The notes under the pieces were generated by a model. The model made no database searches, was not told the DNA's origin, and was given only the letters and a program-made list of their open reading frames with translations. A program made the position numbers and the translations under genes. Below are positions 10,400-18,795 of a DNA stretch of 64,000 nt, piece by piece. Location of the stretch: the NCBI GenBank assembly GCA_030263395.1, contig SZOW01000002.1:124001-188000 (forward strand), read 5' to 3'. Each line of letters begins with the position of its first letter. Within the stretch, counting starts at the first letter, position 1. This DNA comes from QUBU01 sp014337915. GTDB taxonomy: Bacteria > Pseudomonadota > Gammaproteobacteria > Steroidobacterales > GCA-2729495.

Positions 10400-12055
10400 T
10401 CAGTGGCGGAGGATGTAGAGGTCCTTGCTGTGGTGATGGTCCATGAGGTTCGGCCGGTAGCCGCCGACCCAGGGCTTCACCAGCCGCTTGGATGCGTAGA
10501 AGTACAGCGGGATCAGCGGCTGGTCGGCGAGCAGCTGCCGCTCGGCCGCCTCCAGCAGCGCACGCCGCTCGGCGGGATCAGCGGTGGCGGCCGCCTGGTC
10601 GAGCAGCGCGTCATAGGCCGGGTTGCGGTAGCCGGGGTCGTTCTGGCCGTTCGCGGAGTGCAGTAGCTGCAGGAAGGTGTAGGCGTCGTTGTAATCGCCG
10701 ATCCAGCCGGAGCGGAACACCTGGGTGATGACGCGGCGCTTGCGGTTCTCGATGAAGACCTTCCACTCCTGGTTCAGCAGCTTCGTGCGCACGCCCAGCG
10801 TCTGCTTCCACATGGCCGCCAGCGCGCCGGCGATGCGCTTGTGGTTCTGGTCCGTGTTGTAGAGCAGTTCCACCTCCAGCGGGTGCTGCTCGGAATAGCC
10901 GGCCTCGTGGTACAGGCGGCGAGCCTCGGCATTGCGCTGCTCCTGGGTCCAGTCCGCCCAGGCCGGACGCTGGCCGCTGTAGTTCACCACCGGCGGCACG
11001 AAGCCCCAGGCCGGCTGCTCGCCGGTGCCCATCACCCGCTGCGTGAGGATGTCGCGGTCCACGGCCATGGACAGCGCCAGGCGCAGCGGCAGGTTGTCCC
11101 TGAACGGCGGGCGGGTGTTGTTGAAGCCGAAGTAGTAGGTGCCGAGGTAGGGGGCGATGCGCAGCTCGCCCAGCAGCTGCTCCCGCAGCCAGCGCACCTG
11201 GCGAAACGGCACACCCTCGGTCATGTCGAGCTCGTCGGCACGGTAGCGGTTGACCTCGGCGTCGTCGTTCTCGATGGGGTAGTACCAGACTTCGTCGATG
11301 CTGGTGTGGGCATCATCCCGGTAGTACCGGTTGCGCAGCAGCCGGATGTGGGACTGGATCACCCACTCTTCCAGCCGGTAGGCACCGTTGCTGACCAGGT
11401 TGCCCGGGCGGGCGAACTTCTCGCCGTAGCGCTCGACCGAGGGCCGGTGCACGGGATAGGCGCTGCTGTGGGTGAGCAGGCCGAGGAAGTAGGGTGTCGG
11501 CCCGGACAGGTGGATCTCCAGGGTCGCATCGTCGAGCGCCTGCACGCCGAGCGCCGTGGGTGGCAGGCGCCCCTCGACCACGGCCTCGGCGTTGAGGATC
11601 GGGTACAGGATGCTCGAGTAGCCGTTGAGCGTCGCCGGATCGCAGCTGCGGCGCAGGCTGTATTCGAAATCCCGCGCCGTGAGCCGGTCGCCGTTGCTCC
11701 AGCGCGCATCGGGACGCATGTGGAAGCGGTAGCTGAGGCCATCGGCGCTGACCTCCCAGCTGGCCGCGGCGCCGGGTACCAGCTCGCCATCCTCGGTTTC
11801 CAGCACCAGCCCCTCGAACAGGTCGCGCTCGATGTTGGAGGCCGCGACACTCTCGGTACGGTGCGGGTCGAGGCTTTCCGGCTCCGCGCCATTGCCCTTG
11901 CGCAGCAGCTGCTGCTGCGCGCGTTCCTGGCCGCCGGGGCCACCAACCGGGCCGGCGCTGGCCGATGGCACAGCGGTGCGTTCGCCGCAACCGGCGAGCA
12001 GGCAGCAGAGCAGCACCGGCAGCAGGGCCGCGCGCCGGTTGACGCCTTCAGGCAC
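10400..12055 (-). CDS. Oligopeptide-binding lipoprotein, OppA family (SBP family 5)
   Basis: This 551-residue extracytoplasmic solute receptor has a lipoprotein signal ending in the lipobox LLAGC (Cys23). The body shows the family 5 pattern: GAEPESLDPHRTESVAASNI near the N-terminus, then LETEDGELVPGAAASWEVSADGLSYRFHMRPDARWSNGDRLTARDFEYSLRR. The GTG start at 12055 overlaps the end of mnmG by eight bases, so translation may be coupled to it. It likely delivers oligopeptides to the OppB/OppC-type permeases downstream. A role in murein-peptide recycling is possible, but the sequence does not distinguish it. Confidence 0.93.
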   Translation of the reverse strand: MPEGVNRRAALLPVLLCCLLAGCGERTAVPSASAGPVGGPGGQERAQQQLLRKGNGAEPESLDPHRTESVAASNIERDLFEGLVLETEDGELVPGAAASWEVSADGLSYRFHMRPDARWSNGDRLTARDFEYSLRRSCDPATLNGYSSILYPILNAEAVVEGRLPPTALGVQALDDATLEIHLSGPTPYFLGLLTHSSAYPVHRPSVERYGEKFARPGNLVSNGAYRLEEWVIQSHIRLLRNRYYRDDAHTSIDEVWYYPIENDDAEVNRYRADELDMTEGVPFRQVRWLREQLLGELRIAPYLGTYYFGFNNTRPPFRDNLPLRLALSMAVDRDILTQRVMGTGEQPAWGFVPPVVNYSGQRPAWADWTQEQRNAEARRLYHEAGYSEQHPLEVELLYNTDQNHKRIAGALAAMWKQTLGVRTKLLNQEWKVFIENRKRRVITQVFRSGWIGDYNDAYTFLQLLHSANGQNDPGYRNPAYDALLDQAAATADPAERRALLEAAERQLLADQPLIPLYFYASKRLVKPWVGGYRPNLMDHHHSKDLYILRH

Positions 12056-13952
12056 TGCGGGCCCGCTGCTTCTTCAGGTGCACCAGCAGCAGCGAGATGG
12101 CTGCCGGGGTCACGCCGGAGAGGCGCGCGGCCTGGGCCAGGGTCAGTGGCCGCGCTGCGCTCAGTGCCTGGCGCGTTTCGTTGGACAGCCCACGCACGGT
12201 GGCGTAGTCGATGTCCTGCGGCAGGACCGCATCGGCGTGGCGCCGGCTGCGCTCGATCTCCAGCTGCTGGCGCTGCACGTAGCCGTCGTAGCGCGCCTGC
12301 ACTTCGACCTGCGCCACCACCTGCTCGCCGTACTCCGGCGCCTCGTGGGCCGGGACCGGCCGCGGGCCGACCACGGGCAGGGCCGTGACCAGTGCATGGC
12401 TCGCGCCCGGCCGCCGCAGCAGTTCGAAGGCGCGCTGTTCGCGGCGCAGCGGCCCGCCCATGGCAGCCGCGGTGGCCGCATCCACGGCGTCGGGCTGCAC
12501 GACGATGCCCTGCAGCCGGGTGGTCTCCGCGGCGATGGCCTCGCGCCTGGCGCAGAACTGCTCCCAGCGCGCGTCGTCGACCAGTCCCAGCTCACGGCCG
12601 ACCGGTGTCAGGCGCAGGTCGGCGTTGTCCTCGCGCAGCAGCAGGCGGTACTCGGCACGGCTGGTGAACATGCGGTAGGGCTCGACCGTGCCGCGGGTGA
12701 TGAGGTCATCCACCAGCACGCCGATATAGGCCTGCTCGCGACCGGGCGACCAGGGCTCGCGCCCGAGTGCTGCGCGGCCGGCATTGAGGCCGGCCAGCAG
12801 GCCCTGCGCGGCGGCTTCCTCGTAGCCGGTGGTACCGTTGATCTGGCCGGCGAAATACAGCCCGGCCACCGCGCGGGTCTCCAGCGTCAGCTTCAGGTCC
12901 CGCGGATCGAAGAAGTCGTACTCGATCGCGTAGCCAGGCCGCGTCAGGCGGGCGTTCTCGAAGCCGGGGATGCTCCGCACCAGTGCCTGTTGCACGTCGA
13001 AAGGCAGGCTGGTGGAAATGCCGTTGGGGTAGAGCTCCGTGCTGTCGAGCCCCTCGGGCTCGACGAAAATCTGGTGGGAGCTGCGCCCGGCGAAGCGCAC
13101 CACCTTGTCCTCGATCGAGGGGCAGTAGCGCGGCCCGGAGCCTTCGATGGCACCGGTGAACAGCGGCGAGCGGTCGAGGGCGCCGCGGATGATGTCGTGC
13201 GTCGCCTCGGTGGTGCGCGTGATGTGGCAGTTCACCTGGCGCGGATGCTCCGCGCGCCGTCCGAGGAAGGAGAACACCGGCACCGGCACATCGCCCGGTT
13301 GCGGCTGCATCACGCTGAAATCGACGCTGCGCGCATCGATGCGCGGTGGCGTGCCGGTCTTCAGCCGGCCCACCCGGAACGGCAGCTCGCGCAGCCGGTC
13401 GGCGAGTTCGATGGAGGGCGGATCCCCGGCACGACCGCCGGCATGCTGCTCGAGGCCGACGTGGATGCGGCCACGGAGGAAAGTGCCCGCCGTGAGGACC
13501 ACGGTGGCTGCATGCAGGCACTGGCCGATCTGGGTGCGTACGCCGGTCACGCGCCCGCCCTCGACCAGGAGGTCGGCGACGCTGGCCTGGAACGCCTCGA
13601 GGCCGGGCTGCGCATCCAGCAGGGCGCGCACCGCGGCCTTGTACAGCAGGCGATCGGCCTGGGCGCGCGTGGCGCGCACCGCCGGCCCCTTGCTGGCGTT
13701 GAGAATGCGGAAGTGGATGCCGGCACGGTCCGCGGCGCGGGCCATCAACCCGCCCAGCGCGTCGATCTCGCGCACCAGGTGGCCCTTGCCGATCCCGCCG
13801 ATCGCGGGATTGCAGCTCATCTGGCCGATGGTCTCGAGGTTCTGCGTCAGCAGCAGCGTGCGCGCGCCGAGGCGCGCGGCGGCCGCAGCCGCCTCGCTGC
13901 CAGCATGGCCACCGCCGACCACGATCACATCGAAGCGCGATTCCTGCTGCAT
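12048..13952 (-). CDS. mnmG: tRNA uridine-5-carboxymethylaminomethyl modification enzyme MnmG
   Basis: MnmG (GidA) works with MnmE to install the cmnm5 group on U34 of certain tRNAs, using FAD and methylene-tetrahydrofolate. The 634-residue product shows the FAD loop VVGGGHAGSEAAAAAARLG, the signature MSCNPAIGGIGKGHLVREIDALGG, and the C-terminal helical domain contacting MnmE and tRNA. Start at the ATG at 13952 (MQQESRFDVI) fits the family. In many gammaproteobacteria mnmG is followed by rsmG and preceded closely by mnmE. Here the peptide transporter is inserted on one side and a 35-kb island on the other. Confidence 0.98.
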   Translation of the reverse strand: MQQESRFDVIVVGGGHAGSEAAAAAARLGARTLLLTQNLETIGQMSCNPAIGGIGKGHLVREIDALGGLMARAADRAGIHFRILNASKGPAVRATRAQADRLLYKAAVRALLDAQPGLEAFQASVADLLVEGGRVTGVRTQIGQCLHAATVVLTAGTFLRGRIHVGLEQHAGGRAGDPPSIELADRLRELPFRVGRLKTGTPPRIDARSVDFSVMQPQPGDVPVPVFSFLGRRAEHPRQVNCHITRTTEATHDIIRGALDRSPLFTGAIEGSGPRYCPSIEDKVVRFAGRSSHQIFVEPEGLDSTELYPNGISTSLPFDVQQALVRSIPGFENARLTRPGYAIEYDFFDPRDLKLTLETRAVAGLYFAGQINGTTGYEEAAAQGLLAGLNAGRAALGREPWSPGREQAYIGVLVDDLITRGTVEPYRMFTSRAEYRLLLREDNADLRLTPVGRELGLVDDARWEQFCARREAIAAETTRLQGIVVQPDAVDAATAAAMGGPLRREQRAFELLRRPGASHALVTALPVVGPRPVPAHEAPEYGEQVVAQVEVQARYDGYVQRQQLEIERSRRHADAVLPQDIDYATVRGLSNETRQALSAARPLTLAQAARLSGVTPAAISLLLVHLKKQRARSA

Positions 13953-14178
13953 GGCTCCGGCACCTTTGCCGGCGGCAGGCTCCCGGCTGCCGCGGCGGCG
14001 CGCATTGTAGCGCGGCCACCGCCCAGCCACGGCGTTCACCATAAGCGGGACCGTCCGGCGGGCTGCGACGGGCGTCACAGTCGAGGCCAGCCGCTTTCTG
14101 CGACGCTAGTCTCACTTGCTGCGCCCGCGATCCTCGCCGGTGCAGCCACGCCAGCAACAAGAACAAGAACAGGCAGCC

Positions 14179-15366
14179 ATGGCAGACGGCGAATTCGCAC
14201 CGGAATTGTCCACTGAAGACCAGCCCGCGCAGCGGGCCTCCTGGCAGGCCTCCCTGCCGGCCACCGGGTTCTACCTCGCCTGGGCGGGGCTGGCCTTCCT
14301 CAGCCACCTCGCCGGACGCACCACGCTGGACCCCGCCGCCGCAGGGCTGCTGGCCGGTGCCGTGCTGGTGACCAATGCGCTGCTCGCGCTGCTGAGCTTG
14401 CCCACGGTGCGCGAGGACAGCGACGAGGCCGTCGCCACCGCACAGGCCGGCCTCGCCATCGCCTGGACCACCGTCTACGCCGTGCTCGCCGATGGGCCCG
14501 GCGAGCTGGTGCCTGGCATGTACCTGACCGCGGTGCTGGTCGCCTTCACGCGCACCGATGCCATCCGGCTGCGGCAGCTCTGCTTCGCCGCAGGCGGTGG
14601 CTATGCCCTCTCGATGGTGATCCGCCTGCTCGCCAACGGTGCCGGCGACGGGCTCTGGGGCGAGGTGCTGCAGTGTGCCGGTGTCATCGGCATGCTGACG
14701 CTGCTGGGCCGCCGCGCGCGCCAGACCGAAAACGACCAGGACGGACTGCGCGACGAGGTCGGGCGCCTGCAGCAGGAAGTCGAGCGCATGGCTCGTAGCG
14801 CCGAGCGCGACCACCTGACCAAGGCATTCAACCGCCAGTACATCATGGATGCGCTGCTGCGGGAAAAGGCCCGTGCCGACCGCACCGGACGCACGTTCAG
14901 CGTCTGCATCTTCGACCTCGACCGCTTCAAGTCGCTCAACGACTCGCACGGCCATCTCGCCGGCGATCGCGTGCTGACGGTGTTCGCCAACCGCGCCCGC
15001 CGCGCGCTGCGGGCCATGGACGCCATCAACCCCACGCGCTTCCGGCGCGCGCTCGGCCGCCTCGGCGGCGAGGAATTCCTCGCCATCCTGCCCGGCACCG
15101 AAGTCGACGGTGCCCTGCGTTGCGCGGAGCGCGTGCGTGAAGCCGTTGCCCGCCACCCGGTGGACCGGGAACTGGAAATCACGGTCTCCGCGGGCGTGGC
15201 TGAGTACCGCCGCGGCGAAACCATTCCCGAACTCCTCACCCGGGCCGACCAGGCCATGTACGCCGCCAAGCGCAGCGGCCGCAACCGCGTGCGCGTCAGC
15301 GCGGCGCGCCAGCCGCGGCCGAAAGCCACCGAACCCTCGCGGCCGAGCCTGCGCGTGGTGCGCTGA
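14179..15366 (+). CDS. Membrane-anchored diguanylate cyclase with GGEEF domain
   Basis: The 395-residue protein has an N-terminal hydrophobic sensor region (about residues 30-175, four to six membrane segments), a coiled-coil linker (DGLRDEVGRLQQEVERMARSAERD) and a C-terminal GGDEF domain from about residue 210. The active site reads GGEEF at 296-300, and the FDLDRFKSLNDSHGHLAGDRVL motif is intact, so c-di-GMP synthesis is expected. An RxxD I-site-like motif (RAMD, 278-281) is displaced from the active loop by about nine extra residues relative to PleD-type enzymes. It may adjust the glycan locus beside it, though this is inferred only from proximity. Confidence 0.9.
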   Translation: MADGEFAPELSTEDQPAQRASWQASLPATGFYLAWAGLAFLSHLAGRTTLDPAAAGLLAGAVLVTNALLALLSLPTVREDSDEAVATAQAGLAIAWTTVYAVLADGPGELVPGMYLTAVLVAFTRTDAIRLRQLCFAAGGGYALSMVIRLLANGAGDGLWGEVLQCAGVIGMLTLLGRRARQTENDQDGLRDEVGRLQQEVERMARSAERDHLTKAFNRQYIMDALLREKARADRTGRTFSVCIFDLDRFKSLNDSHGHLAGDRVLTVFANRARRALRAMDAINPTRFRRALGRLGGEEFLAILPGTEVDGALRCAERVREAVARHPVDRELEITVSAGVAEYRRGETIPELLTRADQAMYAAKRSGRNRVRVSAARQPRPKATEPSRPSLRVVR

Positions 15367-15372
15367 ACGCGG

Positions 15373-15391
15373 ACACCGGCACCGCCGGTGT
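15373..15391 (+). terminator. Hairpin after the diguanylate cyclase gene
   Basis: ACACCGGC and GCCGGTGT form a perfect eight-base stem with a three-base loop, starting seven bases after the diguanylate cyclase stop. No T-run follows, so intrinsic termination would be weak. Confidence 0.3.
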
Positions 15392-15433
15392 ATGCTCGCT
15401 CGCGTTTCGGCAGTCCGCGAGCGTGGTCCTGCG

Positions 15434-16078
15434 ATGTTCAACAAGGTCTTCTGCATCGGCTTCAACAAGACCGGCACCTCGTCGATGCATCGCCTGTTCC
15501 TGGACCTCGGGCTGCGTTCCTTCCATGGTTACTACAGCCACATCCCGGTGAGCGACCCGCTCTATGCCGGGTACCAGTGCTTCAGCGACGGCAATGAGCA
15601 CGACTTCCCCCTGCTCGACCGGACCTTCCCGGGCAGCCGCTTCATCCTGACCACGCGCCGGCTCGACGACTGGCTCGCCAGCCGTATCCGCCACGTCGAG
15701 CATCGCCGCAGCATCGGCGCGACCGGGCCGATGCGCGAGGAGTACGAAGCCGGGCCGCGCCAGGCACTGCAGGCCTGGATTGGCCGCCGCCACCACTACC
15801 ATGAACGGGTGCGCCAGTATTTCGACGGACGCGAGGCGGACCTGCTGGTGATCGACATCTGCGGCGGTGAGGAGCAGGACAGCCTGGCGCGCATCCTCGG
15901 GTTCCTCGGCCTTCCGGCACGGCCGGGGCTTGCGCTGCCCCACGAGAATCCGCGCGAGGGTCGCGGCGCGGTTGCGTCTGGGCCGGTGCGCAGCCGCGAA
16001 GCAGTGCGCGCCGATGTCGACCAGGCGCTCCGCGACAGCGGCCTGCCGGCCGCTGCCGGTGCCACGGTCTTTCCCTGA
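15434..16078 (+). CDS. Sulfotransferase-like protein
   Basis: The 214-residue product begins FNKVFCIGFNKTGTSSMHRLF, matching the PAPS-binding 5'-phosphosulfate loop of sulfotransferase-family proteins (G-x-x-K-T-G-T-S-S). A second conserved element is FPGSRFILTTRRLDDWLASRI, which resembles the 3'-phosphate-binding strand and arginine region. The C-terminal part (LLVIDICGGEEQDSLARILGFLGL) corresponds to the usual end of the fold. It probably transfers sulfate to a carbohydrate or other acceptor, or is a divergent relative of unknown substrate. The ATG at 15434 gives the natural family N-terminus; longer readings overlap the upstream cyclase. Confidence 0.75.
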   Translation: MFNKVFCIGFNKTGTSSMHRLFLDLGLRSFHGYYSHIPVSDPLYAGYQCFSDGNEHDFPLLDRTFPGSRFILTTRRLDDWLASRIRHVEHRRSIGATGPMREEYEAGPRQALQAWIGRRHHYHERVRQYFDGREADLLVIDICGGEEQDSLARILGFLGLPARPGLALPHENPREGRGAVASGPVRSREAVRADVDQALRDSGLPAAAGATVFP

Positions 16079-16196
16079 GGGCAGCGCGTCTCTGGCAACC
16101 GGCCTGCGAAGCACCGTTTCCGAGCGGGGCGTCAACCCCGCGGTCTCCACGGCGTTCCCTGCAGGCAGTACCATGAGAATCCAGCCTGGAGTCGTC

Positions 16197-17300
16197 ATGC
16201 CGAAGCGATTCGCCGCCATCATCCATCTGGCCGGCCAACGCCGTGCCCTGCTCGGGCCAATCCTGCTGTTGCTCGGCGCCTGCGGCGGAGGCGGCGGCGG
16301 TGGTCCGGTCCTCGGTCCGCCCGCCACCGGCGGCAACGGTCCGCCCACGCCAGGCAGCGTGGCGGCAGTGACGCAGACCGCCAATAGCAATGCCCAGTGC
16401 ACGGCCATCCAGCCCTTCTACTGGGAGCTCGGGAATGCCGATGCGGCGCTGGCCAGTGGCAGCTCGACGCAGGCCGGGGGCACGCCGGTCACCGCAGCCA
16501 CGCGCTGGCCGATCGCCTCAGCGTCGAAATGGATCTACGGCATGTACGTGGTGCAGAAGCGCGGTGGTGCCGCGAACCTGACGCTCAACGATATCCGCTT
16601 CCTGCATTTCACCAGCGGCTACACCTACATGGATACCTCGACCAGCAGCGCCACCTGCACCGCGCCGCCGGTGGGCCCCAACAGCATCAACCACTGCCTG
16701 ACGCTGCCGTCCTCGACTCCCGGGAAGACCTTCGGCAGTTACGACCCATCTACCGATGGCCTGTTTGACTACAACTCCGGCCACGAGGAAAACCATGCCG
16801 GCATCTACCAGCCGGAGATCAGCGACCTCGATACCGCCGACCTTGGTCCCGCCATCGTCGCCGGGCTGGGCGTCGCCGGCGTGAGCCTGCAGTACACCCA
16901 GCCGCTGCTCGCCGGCGGCATCGCCGCGCGGGCCAGCGACTACGCGCTGCTGCTGCGCGCCGTCCTTGGCGGCCAGCTCGGCATGCGCGATGCGCTGGGT
17001 TCACAGCCGGTCTGTGCCTGGGTCATCGGCACCGGCTGCAATGCCGTGCACAGCCCCGCGGTCACCGTGCAATGGCACTACTCGATCGCCCACTGGGTCG
17101 AGGATGACCCGCAGGATGGCGACGGCGCCTTCAGCAGCCCCGGCGCCTTCGGTTTCTATCCCTGGATCGATGCCGACCGGAAGTACTACGGCGTCATTTC
17201 GCGCTTCGCCCTGGCCAACGGTGAAATCCAGCAGGGCCTCGCCTCCGCGAAATGCGGGCGCGCACTGCGTGCGGCCTGGCAGTCCGGGGTGGCACAGTAG
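16197..17300 (+). CDS. Lipoprotein with serine-hydrolase (beta-lactamase-like) motifs
   Basis: The 367-residue protein starts at the ATG at 16197 with a GGAG ribosome site, and has a signal ending LLLLGAC followed by a run of seven glycines, as in many anchored lipoproteins. Within the mature part, RWPIASASKWIYG contains an S-x-x-K tetrad like the catalytic Ser-Lys of class C beta-lactamase/PBP-type hydrolases. FDYNSGHEEN could supply the Tyr motif, and SPGAFGFYPWIDADRKYYGV resembles the last conserved strand region of that fold. Several cysteines (ATC, HCL, VCAW, TGC) suggest disulfides. The substrate is unknown, and the enzyme assignment rests on motifs only. Confidence 0.6.
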   Translation: MPKRFAAIIHLAGQRRALLGPILLLLGACGGGGGGGPVLGPPATGGNGPPTPGSVAAVTQTANSNAQCTAIQPFYWELGNADAALASGSSTQAGGTPVTAATRWPIASASKWIYGMYVVQKRGGAANLTLNDIRFLHFTSGYTYMDTSTSSATCTAPPVGPNSINHCLTLPSSTPGKTFGSYDPSTDGLFDYNSGHEENHAGIYQPEISDLDTADLGPAIVAGLGVAGVSLQYTQPLLAGGIAARASDYALLLRAVLGGQLGMRDALGSQPVCAWVIGTGCNAVHSPAVTVQWHYSIAHWVEDDPQDGDGAFSSPGAFGFYPWIDADRKYYGVISRFALANGEIQQGLASAKCGRALRAAWQSGVAQ

Positions 17301-17352
17301 GACGGCCGGACGCCAGCAGGGCGCATCCGGCCATGGACCGGGAATTGCAGGT

Positions 17353-18432
17353 ATGCAGCGACGCGCGGTGCTTGGAGGACTGGTTGCCGGATCAGCAGCC
17401 CTGCTGGCGGGTGCAACGATCCGCAGCGCATTGAACCGGAACATGGCGGCCTGGATGCCGCAACCTGCGGCCGGGGCCAGCGCGCAGAGGGTACAGGGCG
17501 GCATGAATTACCGTGTATTCGGTGCAAGCGGCGTCCGCGTCTCCGAGGTCGGTTTCGGCGGCTGGGGCATCGGTGGCGCCTACGGCAGCGTCGATCGTGC
17601 CGAATCCCTGCGGACACTGGCCCGCGCCGAGGAACTCGGCTGCAACTTCGTCGATACCGCCATGGTGTATGGCGACTCGGAGCTGGTGCTGGGCGAGTTC
17701 CTGGCAGGCCGCCGCTCGAAGTGGCTGGTTGCCACGAAATTTTCCGGCCAGCCGGAAGGCCTCGAGGCCACGCTCGAGAAACAGCTGGTCCGCCTGGGAA
17801 CCGATGCCGTCGACCTCTACCAGGTTCATTGGGCGCCATCCCGCGCGGAGCAGGCGCTGTATGACGCGCTCTACCGCATCCGGAAATCAGGCAAGGCGCG
17901 GCTGGTCGGCATATCGCTTTACTCGATCGGCGACATCAACAGCGTCCTGAAGCAGGGCCAGATCGATGTGATCCAGCTGCCCTTCAGCCTGCTTGATCCG
18001 GATCCCTTCCTCGCCAAGCTCGATGCCATACGCCGGGCCGGCGTCGGCGTGATCATCCGCTCCTCGCTGAAGGAGGGATTCCTGACCGGTAAATACCGCC
18101 GGGATGCCGTGTTCCCCGACCCGAACGACCAGCGGCACGGCTGGACCGCAGAGCAGATCGCATCGACAGTCGATGCAGCGGAGCAGTTCCGCTTCATCGA
18201 AGCGCAAACCGCTTCAATGGCCGTGGCCGCGGCCTGCTATCCGCTGTCCTTTGCCGAGACCTCGACCGTCATCCTGGGCACCAAGTCGGTTGCGCAGGCG
18301 GACAGCAATTTCGGCCTGGTACCGGGTACGCGCCTGTCCGACGCCACGTTGCGCCGGATCGAGGCCCGGCAGCGGGCGATGCGCCTGTATGACTGGAAAG
18401 GCAGGATCCGCGACACCCTCAGCTTTTTCTGA
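17353..18432 (+). CDS. Aldo/keto reductase with predicted Tat signal
   Basis: This 359-residue protein has an N-terminal RRAVLGGLVAGSAALLAGA sequence that resembles a twin-arginine signal peptide. An aldo/keto reductase barrel follows: YRVFGASGVRVSEVGFGGWGIGG at the start, NFVDTAMVYGDSE with the catalytic Asp and Tyr, VATKFSG with the catalytic Lys, and VDLYQVHW with the His. The NADP(H)-binding end is visible as VIIRSSL and VILGTKSVAQADSN. Exported aldo/keto reductases are uncommon because the cofactor is cytoplasmic, although Tat can export folded, cofactor-loaded proteins. It follows the lipoprotein gene by 52 bases and may share its transcript. Confidence 0.85.
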   Translation: MQRRAVLGGLVAGSAALLAGATIRSALNRNMAAWMPQPAAGASAQRVQGGMNYRVFGASGVRVSEVGFGGWGIGGAYGSVDRAESLRTLARAEELGCNFVDTAMVYGDSELVLGEFLAGRRSKWLVATKFSGQPEGLEATLEKQLVRLGTDAVDLYQVHWAPSRAEQALYDALYRIRKSGKARLVGISLYSIGDINSVLKQGQIDVIQLPFSLLDPDPFLAKLDAIRRAGVGVIIRSSLKEGFLTGKYRRDAVFPDPNDQRHGWTAEQIASTVDAAEQFRFIEAQTASMAVAAACYPLSFAETSTVILGTKSVAQADSNFGLVPGTRLSDATLRRIEARQRAMRLYDWKGRIRDTLSFF

Positions 18433-18725
18433 GACGCCGGGGGCGGTCTGCTGGCGCCGCCGCCTGCTGCGGCAGCACGATTTATATGAGTGCGGGTGCC
18501 TCCGGCAGCCAGCGCGCAGTTGTCATAATCGGTAGCTGCGTTGGCCAGGCATCGGTAACGCACGCTCGGCCCCGCTTGATCTGGCTCGACATTCCCGTCT
18601 GGGAATCAACTGCTTCAGCAGTGAATGCAACATAACACTGCAAGATCCAGCAGCGGACACGGCACGGCGGTTTCATTGTCTGAAAATTGCGATGGCGTGA
18701 GCTTTGGTCGATGGCCGCGGAACCG
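18433..18725. other. Intergenic region without recognisable gene
   Basis: No supported reading frame, RNA gene or strong intrinsic terminator is visible between the aldo/keto reductase stop and the PEP-CTERM promoter. Only short GC-rich palindromes occur (for example TGCTG/CAGCA around 18467-18479). Confidence 0.5.
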
Positions 18726-18731
18726 TATAAT
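18704..18731 (+). promoter_or_regulatory. Predicted sigma-70 promoter of the PEP-CTERM gene
   Basis: A perfect TATAAT (18726-18731) is preceded after 16 bases by TTGGTC (18704-18709), a four-of-six match to the -35 consensus. The PEP-CTERM start codon is 64 bases downstream, so the leader is short. Confidence 0.5.
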
Positions 18732-18795
18732 CCCAAGCATCGAACGCCAACATCCGGCAAGGCCGAGCCGGATCACGAGACGGGGAACAAGAACG

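Noticed and set aside
12706..15477. A 923-codon open frame on the minus strand across mnmG and the diguanylate cyclase gene
   Set aside because: It is a GC-rich shadow: in its mnmG part it is out of frame with the true protein, and over the cyclase it is antisense to an intact GGDEF enzyme.
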